A DNA stretch of 64,000 nt, taken from NCBI RefSeq assembly GCF_000016065.1, contig NC_009092.1, positions 1,488,001 to 1,552,000 on the forward strand. The letters are read 5' to 3'. Under the pieces are notes generated by a model that saw only the letters and a program-made list of their open reading frames with translations, did no database searches and was not told where the DNA came from. The translations under genes were made by a program, and so were the position numbers. This DNA comes from Shewanella loihica PV-4 (lineage in GTDB: Bacteria; Pseudomonadota; Gammaproteobacteria; Enterobacterales; Shewanellaceae). Below are positions 58,610 to 64,000 of the stretch, piece by piece. The number at the start of each line of letters is the position of its first letter. Position 1 is the stretch's first letter.

Positions 58610-59907
58610 ACTAACTCCTTGTACTGTGCGCCAATTATTCTGGCCCCTTCTAAACTCGATTGGTAGAATTTCACTTTGGGATGAATGCGAATATAGTGTT
58701 CCAGACTGCGAAGATAAGCTCTAAAGTTGAGATCTGTGGCGACACGTTTGCCATGGCCATTGAGAACCCAATGTTTTTTCTGCAATTGAGTCGAAGGTCC
58801 TAACATGCCGTCTTCCCAATGGGCGTGGGTTTTATTATTGGGGTAACAAAAATCACAGCCAAATAATGTGATTTCTTTGATTCCCAATGTTACCGCCAGA
58901 TCAATCGCGGGGTGGATGACGCTGCCGTTGGTAAATAGCCTGATTTTTTGGTGGTGCTTAGCTAATTGATCGTAAATAGGGCTGGTTGAGTAGGCATTGA
59001 ATTTGGGGCCTGGCCAATTAGATATCACCTCTTTTGATAGTGTAGGAAAGTAAACTAGGGTTATATCTTCCGGTATGTTTTCAGGGAAGTGTTCCAATGT
59101 TATTTTACTGTCAATAGAAACTACTATGTCTGGAATGATTTTATTTTCAGTTAACGCCTTTAATGATGTATCAACGGCAATCATCAAGGGGCGTTGCCCA
59201 ATCGGCAGAGCGCGTTGCCTGAGCAGATAGGAGTAATGTGTTTCTAGCGTCGGGCCTGCTCCAATCAGATGAGCGTGAGATTGATGGTGAGTCATTTTCA
59301 GCGTTGCAGCATCTGGATCCTGTTCAATTGCCGATAGGTTTTCAAGTAAACGTTGCTGAATTTCTGGATTGTCTATCGTGTGGTGTTTGTTGGCATATGC
59401 ACGATTATTTTCTAAGACCAATAGGTCTCTTAACTTTGCATTTTCATCATCAATCAGGAGTAGGTCGGGCGTAATGGCAATATAATGAGTTGCCAGCTTG
59501 TTCTGCTCGAGTTGGTGCACCAAAACGACTCTTTTATCGTTCAGCCATTCACTCTGATCTGTGTAAGAAAGCAATAAAGCAAACAGCGCGATATTTAGTG
59601 GGCAGATAAGTATTTGCTGTAATTGAGGATTATCTATCAGCAAGCTAGGTACATCGCCCATACCGATACCGTACACTGCGACATGCTTGCAGCCGCTGGG
59701 AAGCTGTTCGATAAATAGACGTGCTTCGGCCATTCTATCGTGGCGGCTACTTAGTTGAATGCCATTAACGCTAATGGTTTGAGTTTGGCCGGTAACAAGA
59801 GCGGCATCTAAATGATCGAAAGATGCGTGTTGAAGTGCAGAGGCAATGATAGGCCAACGCTGGCTGATGATGTTGAGATTGGCATTAAAAAGCTCAGTCA
59901 TTGACAC
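58606..59907 (-). CDS. DUF115 (Maf/MptE-like) protein, short form
   Basis: This 433-residue protein has the DUF115 core (HAHLIGAGPTLETHYSYLLR; MIAVDTSLKALTENKIIPDIVVSIDS; EITLFGCDFCYPNNKTHAHW). It lacks the TPR tail of the 826-residue protein at 40142. Such proteins are linked to transfer of nonulosonic acids to flagellin. It is at the far end of the pseudaminic acid island and reads toward it, coupled to the small helical protein. Confidence 0.82.
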   Translation of the reverse strand: MSMTELFNANLNIISQRWPIIASALQHASFDHLDAALVTGQTQTISVNGIQLSSRHDRMAEARLFIEQLPSGCKHVAVYGIGMGDVPSLLIDNPQLQQILICPLNIALFALLLSYTDQSEWLNDKRVVLVHQLEQNKLATHYIAITPDLLLIDDENAKLRDLLVLENNRAYANKHHTIDNPEIQQRLLENLSAIEQDPDAATLKMTHHQSHAHLIGAGPTLETHYSYLLRQRALPIGQRPLMIAVDTSLKALTENKIIPDIVVSIDSKITLEHFPENIPEDITLVYFPTLSKEVISNWPGPKFNAYSTSPIYDQLAKHHQKIRLFTNGSVIHPAIDLAVTLGIKEITLFGCDFCYPNNKTHAHWEDGMLGPSTQLQKKHWVLNGHGKRVATDLNFRAYLRSLEHYIRIHPKVKFYQSSLEGARIIGAQYKELV

Positions 59908-59951
59908 TGTCCCTCGAAGTCATGCTTCATCTATTAGGCTAGTTCACTAAC

Positions 59952-60027
59952 TGGTCTCCCCACAGGGACTCGAACCCCGATCGATCGCTTAGGAGGCGAC
60001 TGCTCTATCCTGTTGAGCTATAGGGAG
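59952..60027 (-). tRNA. tRNA-Arg (anticodon CCT)
   Basis: A full cloverleaf is visible on the minus strand. The acceptor CTCCCTA pairs with TGGGGAG (one T-G wobble). The D arm is GCTC-AACAGGATA-GAGC. The anticodon arm is GTCGC-CTCCTAA-GCGAT with anticodon CCT. The T arm is CGGGG-TTCGAGT-CCCTG, followed by A-CCA. Length is 76 nt with encoded CCA. Confidence 0.93.
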
Positions 60028-60036
60028 ACGCAAGTG

Positions 60037-60064
60037 ATTATACTGTTTTTCATCGCGATGAAAA
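60037..60064 (-). promoter_or_regulatory. tRNA-Arg promoter with perfect palindrome
   Basis: On the minus strand TATAAT (60037-60042) lies 16 bp after TTTTCA. The -35 is part of a perfect 18-bp palindrome TTTTCATCGCGATGAAAA (60047-60064), which could be a regulator site or a helix at the end of the upstream flgT transcript. Confidence 0.5.
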
Positions 60065-60103
60065 GGCTTTAGATTTAGTTGCTTAATTAGTGCACTAATT
60101 AAG

Positions 60104-61264
60104 TTAGATTTTAATCGCGATGTCGTTAATTTGTATGTTGATCGCGCCGTTAGCGCCTTGCAGCAGGGCGGTGGCGCTTTCCTGTGTCACCTGGTCTATG
60201 GTGATCTTGGCGCGCGATTCGCTGGCGACTGCACGCATATTATCCAGTCGATCCGGCAGGTTTTGCTGCAGCACCAGTTGGAATTGGTCCCCAACTTTCA
60301 CGCCATGATTGCGCCCCAGGTTGATGATAACCCGGTTGTCGACGCGGGAGACCACCTGCCCAAGTAGCGGGCGGCAGTCGAGCACCTTGTCGATATCTTC
60401 GCTGGCCTGGGTCAGCAGCATTTCGATGTTCTTACCATAGCTGGATGCCCAAAAACGGTTGCTTTGGGCTGGTATCGTCGCTTGGCGTTCAAATTCCCAT
60501 GGGGCAGGGGCGTCGTAGTACTCACTCCAGATCTGCTCGCCGCTGATGCCATGATACAGAGATAGACGTAGCTGAAACTGGCGCTGAGGATAGCTATCCC
60601 AGAGGCCAAACAGGCTGGCTTCGACCGGCTCGGTGGAGATGTCGATGATCTCAGGCATTAGAATGTATTGGCTGTCGGTGATCTCGCTAAGCCAGCTTGG
60701 GAGGCGGTAACCGCGGATGTCGATCAATGACTGCTCGATATCGAGTCGTTCGTTGGCATGAACATGGGCGAAACTCGCCTTACCCTCGCGGGCGATGATG
60801 CTGCCGAGCTTCTCCGACAGGGCCTTCTCGAAGTTGCCAAGGTTGCCATATCTGAGTTGGCTGCGATCGGCAATTTGCGCCTGGGGCACCAGGATGGCCG
60901 CCTTGAGTTGACTCATCCCACAGGTCTGCACCTTAGCGTTTTGCAGTACATCGACTCTTAGGTTGACGCTGAGGGTATCGCCCTGGATACGCTCGCTGAT
61001 AAGCTCGACGCGGCCGGCTTCGGCCTGCTGCGACATCGAGAACTGAGTCTGGGTTAGCTGACCGTTCTGTGTCTGCTGCATGCTGGTAAACTGGCCACCC
61101 GATTGCAAAGTGACATAGCTCAGCGCCTGCGCTATGGCATCTTCTCGCGCCTGGGTGATATTGCCGTTGATGATCTTGGCTTCGCCCTGGGCCTCAAGCC
61201 ACTGAGCCATCACCTGAGTGTTAAAGGCGGCGAGTAACAGCAATAGTAATTGAATTCGTTTCAT
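60104..61264 (-). CDS. flgT: FlgT, flagellar H-ring protein
   Basis: This secreted 386-residue protein has a signal peptide (MKRIQLLLLLLAAFNTQVMA). The N-terminal domain (EAIAQALSYVTLQSGGQFTS) and the C-terminal domain (VVSRVDNRVIINLGRNHGVK) match FlgT. FlgT builds the H ring around the basal body of sodium-driven polar flagella in Vibrio (family knowledge). It is divergent from flgO and flgP. A sigma-54-like promoter lies 34 bp upstream. Confidence 0.93.
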   Translation of the reverse strand: MKRIQLLLLLLAAFNTQVMAQWLEAQGEAKIINGNITQAREDAIAQALSYVTLQSGGQFTSMQQTQNGQLTQTQFSMSQQAEAGRVELISERIQGDTLSVNLRVDVLQNAKVQTCGMSQLKAAILVPQAQIADRSQLRYGNLGNFEKALSEKLGSIIAREGKASFAHVHANERLDIEQSLIDIRGYRLPSWLSEITDSQYILMPEIIDISTEPVEASLFGLWDSYPQRQFQLRLSLYHGISGEQIWSEYYDAPAPWEFERQATIPAQSNRFWASSYGKNIEMLLTQASEDIDKVLDCRPLLGQVVSRVDNRVIINLGRNHGVKVGDQFQLVLQQNLPDRLDNMRAVASESRAKITIDQVTQESATALLQGANGAINIQINDIAIKI

Positions 61265-61297
61265 TGTATCTGTCTCAACTGAGCCGGTTTATCTAGC

Positions 61298-61312
61298 GCG
61301 TAGCAGGTGCCA
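61298..61312 (-). promoter_or_regulatory. sigma-54-like promoter of flgT
   Basis: On the minus strand TGGCAC-CTGCTAC-GC keeps the -24 GG and -12 GC at the right 10-bp spacing. The predicted transcript start is about 23 nt before the flgT ATG. Sigma-54 control of early polar flagellar genes is established in Vibrio. Confidence 0.55.
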
Positions 61313-61393
61313 AAATGCTGACAGTTTTTGCGCCCATTCTCATGTTCCCATTGATTAGTTAGACTCAAAGCAATATCTATGCCTGAGTTGGTT

Positions 61394-61433
61394 AAAGTCA
61401 GTCAAAGTTAGCCAAAGTTAGCCAAAGTTGGCC
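61394..61433. repeat. four tandem 10-bp repeats
   Basis: AAAGTCAGTC, AAAGTTAGCC, AAAGTTAGCC, AAAGTTGGCC in tandem, in the divergent region between flgT and flgO. The rest of this 400-bp gap holds no supported gene. Confidence 0.8.
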
Positions 61434-61668
61434 ACCGTCAGGTCATCTGCCGTAAAGTAGGATGATGAACGCCAATCTGTCTCTTAAGGATTCGCCAAGT
61501 TTGCGCCCAATACGTGAGGCTCACCCTAATAGGTGTAAATCGAATAATGCTAAGCTTATGGCATATATATTGCTGCATAATTTCCAATAGGTTTGGTTGG
61601 CCGAAATTATGGCGCAGCCAAGTGGGTATATTGGCCTGGGTCAATATCGAAAACCATGGGACATCATG

Positions 61669-62292
61669 ATGCGAAATGCTTTGATAATATCTTCCCTTTT
61701 GCTATTGGGGGGCTGCGCGGCAAATGAGCCCGCCACGCCAACCTTGCAGAGCGGCAATAGTTTGCCTGCGAGTTCATCTGTGATGCATCTGACTCAGCAG
61801 TTGGCAAATGAATTGGTGCGCCAGAACGATCAGTTGACGCCTAAGCAGCCCTTGCTGGTGGCGACGCCTGTGTTGCTGGATAACCTCAAGTCGACTAACG
61901 CCTTGGGGTTACAGATACAACAGGGGCTGATCGCGGCCATGCATGATCATCAGTTTAATTTGGTGGATCTGAACGTGGGCGAGAACGTTAGGGTGACAGA
62001 TCAAGGTGAGCTGCTGCTGACCCGTGACTGGCGCCAATTGCCAGCGGATCTGCCGGTTGAGCATGTACTGGTGTCAACCATGAGTCTTAAACCTGATGGT
62101 GTGGTGGTAAACAGCCGTATCGTTAATGTAACTAATAACCGTGTGGTTTCGGTCGCAGCGGCGAGTGTGAGTCAGGCCGAGCTGGCGGACTACCTTAGCC
62201 TGTCTGAGAAGGTGGTCGCCCAGGATGGCAAGCTTATTCGTTACAGCAGCCAAGGTCAGGGAGATGTCCAGATTAAAGGGGTTAAGCAATGA
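61669..62292 (+). CDS. flgO: FlgO, flagellar outer-membrane lipoprotein
   Basis: The lipoprotein signal MRNALIISSLLLLGGCA has lipobox LGGC. The mature protein (HLTQQLANELVRQNDQLTPK) matches the FlgO family, which with FlgP and FlgT supports the polar flagellum at the outer membrane. The open frame extends upstream to 61597, but the ATG pair at 61666/61669 places the signal peptide at the N-terminus. The stop overlaps flgP by 4 bp (ATGA). Confidence 0.9.
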   Translation: MRNALIISSLLLLGGCAANEPATPTLQSGNSLPASSSVMHLTQQLANELVRQNDQLTPKQPLLVATPVLLDNLKSTNALGLQIQQGLIAAMHDHQFNLVDLNVGENVRVTDQGELLLTRDWRQLPADLPVEHVLVSTMSLKPDGVVVNSRIVNVTNNRVVSVAAASVSQAELADYLSLSEKVVAQDGKLIRYSSQGQGDVQIKGVKQ

Positions 62293-62735
62293 GATATCTA
62301 ATTAGTGTGTTGCTGCTCGTCCTGAGTGGATGTGCGTCTCAAGACAGATACATTCAATGGGAAACCCAAGCGCCGGAAAGTTTTCCTAAGTTAACCGCAA
62401 TCGGTTATGCGCCGCTGGCGACTCAGCCGGCGAAAGAGGCATCTCAGCGGGTGTTGATGGCGATGCAGGCGTCGAAGATCGCCGCCTACCGTGAGCTTGC
62501 CGAGCAGGTTTACGGCCAGCAGCTATCGGCGTCGAGCAGTGTGAAAGATTGGATGCTTTCCGATGATAATATTCAGGCCTCGGTGAGCGGGGTTATCCGC
62601 GGCGCTAGAGTGGTGAAGAGCTACCCGGTCGGGGATCATTATGTGACTGAGCTGGAGCTCGACTTCCAGCAGGTGTGGGCCTTATACCAACAGCAGAATC
62701 GGCCGCAGACGGTGAAGGAAGTGACCTATTTCTAG
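62289..62735 (+). CDS. flgP: FlgP, flagellar outer-membrane lipoprotein
   Basis: This is a 148-residue lipoprotein with MRYLISVLLLVLSGC at the N-terminus and the LPP20-type domain (SQRVLMAMQASKIAAYRELA; EQVYG). FlgP is required for polar flagellar stability in Vibrio and Campylobacter. It is translationally coupled to flgO and closed by a terminator. Confidence 0.92.
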   Translation: MRYLISVLLLVLSGCASQDRYIQWETQAPESFPKLTAIGYAPLATQPAKEASQRVLMAMQASKIAAYRELAEQVYGQQLSASSSVKDWMLSDDNIQASVSGVIRGARVVKSYPVGDHYVTELELDFQQVWALYQQQNRPQTVKEVTYF

Positions 62736-62747
62736 GTGTCAGCAAAC

Positions 62748-62776
62748 AAAAAAGCCTCTATTAAGAGGCTTTTTTA
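62748..62776 (+). terminator. terminator between flgP and flgN
   Basis: AAAAAAGCCTCT-atta-AGAGGCTTTTTT, symmetric and between two convergent genes, so it probably works in both directions. Confidence 0.88.
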
Positions 62777-62813
62777 ATGTCTTCAGCTTGAGCCTGTAAC
62801 TCTATTTTAGTGA

Positions 62814-63239
62814 TTAGGCTTTCAGATTATTGCCGAGCGTGGAGATAGTCGAAGTCATACCCTTGCCGTCATAGGTGAGGCTACTGGCATTACGACTGGC
62901 CTGCAGTGCCTGGGAGAAACGATTGACGCTGGCCATGCTGTGTTCGATAAGCGCGGCGTTTTGCTCGTTAAGCTGTTTACACTCTGCCAATGCCTGCTTG
63001 GCATCGTCGACCAGGGCAATAAGCTGAGGCTCCTGAGTGAGTCTGCCCAGGTCAGGATGCGCAGCTAATTCGGTATCACCTAGTTTGATCTCATTTAACA
63101 GCTGGGCCTTCTCATTGGCCAGACGCAACAATTGATCCGCATCTTGCGCGATCAGGGCATCCTTCTCTGCCGTGATGGTCTGCTTTAAGCTGTCCAGTAA
63201 TTTGTGTTGATTGGCGATGATATCGGTTATCTGCGTCAT
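62814..63239 (-). CDS. flgN: FlgN, flagellar export chaperone
   Basis: This 141-residue helical cytoplasmic protein chaperones hook-associated proteins FlgK and FlgL to the export gate. Leu-rich amphipathic helices (HKLLDSLKQTITAEKDALIA; LLRLANEKAQLLNEIKLG) and position after flgM identify it. The flgM-flgN gap is 10 bp, one operon. Confidence 0.88.
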   Translation of the reverse strand: MTQITDIIANQHKLLDSLKQTITAEKDALIAQDADQLLRLANEKAQLLNEIKLGDTELAAHPDLGRLTQEPQLIALVDDAKQALAECKQLNEQNAALIEHSMASVNRFSQALQASRNASSLTYDGKGMTSTISTLGNNLKA

Positions 63240-63249
63240 AACGTATTAG

Positions 63250-63567
63250 TTAAAGATCCTGAAGTTCCTTTTCAAACTGCGCTATGTTGCTGGCGAGTTT
63301 GTCGGCATCTATCTTATAGCGTCCCTCGGCGATGGCCGCCTTAATCTGTTCGACCTTCTTGATATCGATTTCAGGAATGTCGTTTAGTTTGGCCTGGGCA
63401 CTTTGCAGCTGCTGCGCCTGAGAGGTGATAGAGACAGAATCGCTTTTCACCGTCTGCGCTGGTGCGCTGGTGGCCGCAGTGCTACCTTTTTGCTGCGAGG
63501 CTTTCGAGCTGGCGCTGCCGACCCGGCTGTTAGTGTTTGTATTTACGTGCTTAATATCTATAGGCAT
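63250..63567 (-). CDS. flgM: FlgM, anti-sigma-28 factor
   Basis: This 105-residue negative regulator binds FliA until it is exported through the completed hook. The disordered Ser/Ala/Gln-rich N-terminus is followed by the FliA-binding helices (VSITSQAQQLQSAQAKLNDI; KVEQIKAAIAEGRYKIDADK). ATG 63567 (MPIDIKHVN) is used rather than the in-frame TTG 63579. It sits under a sigma-28 promoter, giving the usual feedback. Confidence 0.92.
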   Translation of the reverse strand: MPIDIKHVNTNTNSRVGSASSKASQQKGSTAATSAPAQTVKSDSVSITSQAQQLQSAQAKLNDIPEIDIKKVEQIKAAIAEGRYKIDADKLASNIAQFEKELQDL

Positions 63568-63607
63568 TGTGGGGTCCAACTTACATAAATGAGATCAACA
63601 TACTTGT

Positions 63608-63634
63608 CTATCGGCACTCATGGTCAAAGCTTTA
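63608..63634 (-). promoter_or_regulatory. sigma-28 (FliA) promoter of flgMN
   Basis: On the minus strand TAAA, 15 bp, GCCGATAG, which is 11 of 12 matches to TAAA-N15-GCCGATAA. It lies about 40 bp upstream of flgM. Confidence 0.82.
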
Positions 63635-63687
63635 GAATAAAGTTTCAAAAAACAGTATAAATTTTTGCGCGTCAAAGGTCATCAGGA

Positions 63688-64000
63688 TCACATCCTGACT
63701 TCCACCTCGCCAATGCCCGTTACATGTGCATCAACTGTCTTGTTGGAGCGACTATTGCGCACCTGTATCTTATCGCCAAGGTTACCATCTTTTAACGCTT
63801 CACCGTTGGTTTTTATCACGAAATTATCGGCCCGTGCATAGATGGCCACGATATCGCCCTTGCAGACGAAGCAGAGGTTGCTGGCAAACAGTGGCTGATT
63901 GGCGGGAATTCTGCGCTTTACCCGGGTGCCGGTCACTGCTACCGGGTCATCAAATTGCTGACCTCTGAGCTGGCTCTGCTCCACATAGTCGAGGCGTATC
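63688..64000 (-). CDS. flgA: FlgA, P-ring assembly chaperone (3' part)
   Basis: This is the C-terminal ~103 residues of the periplasmic FlgA; the frame is open to the window edge, so the start is outside. The SAF-type domain (VKRRIPANQPLFASNL) and the final GDKIQVRNSRSNKTVDAHVT then GIGEVEV match the conserved end of FlgA. It is upstream of flgM and flgN in the common flgA-flgM-flgN order. Confidence 0.93.
   Translation of the reverse strand, partial: IRLDYVEQSQLRGQQFDDPVAVTGTRVKRRIPANQPLFASNLCFVCKGDIVAIYARADNFVIKTNGEALKDGNLGDKIQVRNSRSNKTVDAHVTGIGEVEVRM

Overview
The window looks like a chromosomal segment of a Shewanella-type marine gammaproteobacterium. The evidence is the gene order (rlmN-pilW-rodZ-ispG-hisS-yfgM-bamB-der, xseA/guaBA, tadA, mltF/purL), a cydABX oxidase operon, and a polar-flagellum locus with flgTOP, flgAMN and pseudaminic-acid genes. 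No 16S rRNA is present, so genus is an inference and species is not called.

Layout. (1) 1-20.3 kb: conserved housekeeping genes for tRNA/rRNA modification, pilus stability, cell shape, isoprenoid synthesis, the BAM complex, ribosome assembly, purine synthesis and wall turnover. (2) 20.3-24.4 kb: a regulatory stretch followed by cydA-cydB-cydX. The stretch holds a stand-alone minus-strand unit (promoter, ribosome binding site, 25-codon ORF, terminator), an ArcA-like direct repeat and a perfect FNR/EtrA-type box. (3) 24.4-30.5 kb: an AT-rich accessory island. It holds an HNH endonuclease gene and then a run of four promoterless plus-strand genes. Each of the four is framed like an integron gene cassette: 5' GTTRRRY-like end, 3' attC site, and 9-bp self-complementarity between the two ends of the same cassette. 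No integrase gene is visible. One attC carries a decayed IS110/IS1111-type transposase end. Two related ~90-bp palindromic repeats in opposite orientation flank the island. (4) 30.5-40 kb: a chemoreceptor, an RND efflux pair with a divergent TetR regulator and twin operators, an outer-membrane barrel protein, and two small conserved proteins. (5) 40.1-59.9 kb: a flagellin-glycosylation island. It holds pseB, pseC, pseG, pseI, a pseF-type cytidylyltransferase, a PseH-like acetyltransferase, and two DUF115/Maf-type proteins at its two ends. Interleaved is an unusual acyl-thioester module: two acyl carrier proteins, two KASIII-like synthases, three FabG-like reductases, a compact AMP-binding enzyme, a Rieske oxygenase and two sugar-methyltransferase-like proteins. 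(6) 59.9-64 kb: tRNA-Arg(CCT) and flagellar genes flgT, flgO, flgP, flgN, flgM and partial flgA, with sigma-54-like and sigma-28-like promoters.

The two strongest leads are the integrase-less cassette array, whose first two products look like a RibD-type deaminase fusion and a HEPN-like protein, and the acyl-assembly module inside the pseudaminic acid operon. The second suggests the flagellar sugar carries a custom-built, probably hydroxylated or methylated, N-acyl group. All functional statements come from reading the sequence and recalling families; no database search was run.
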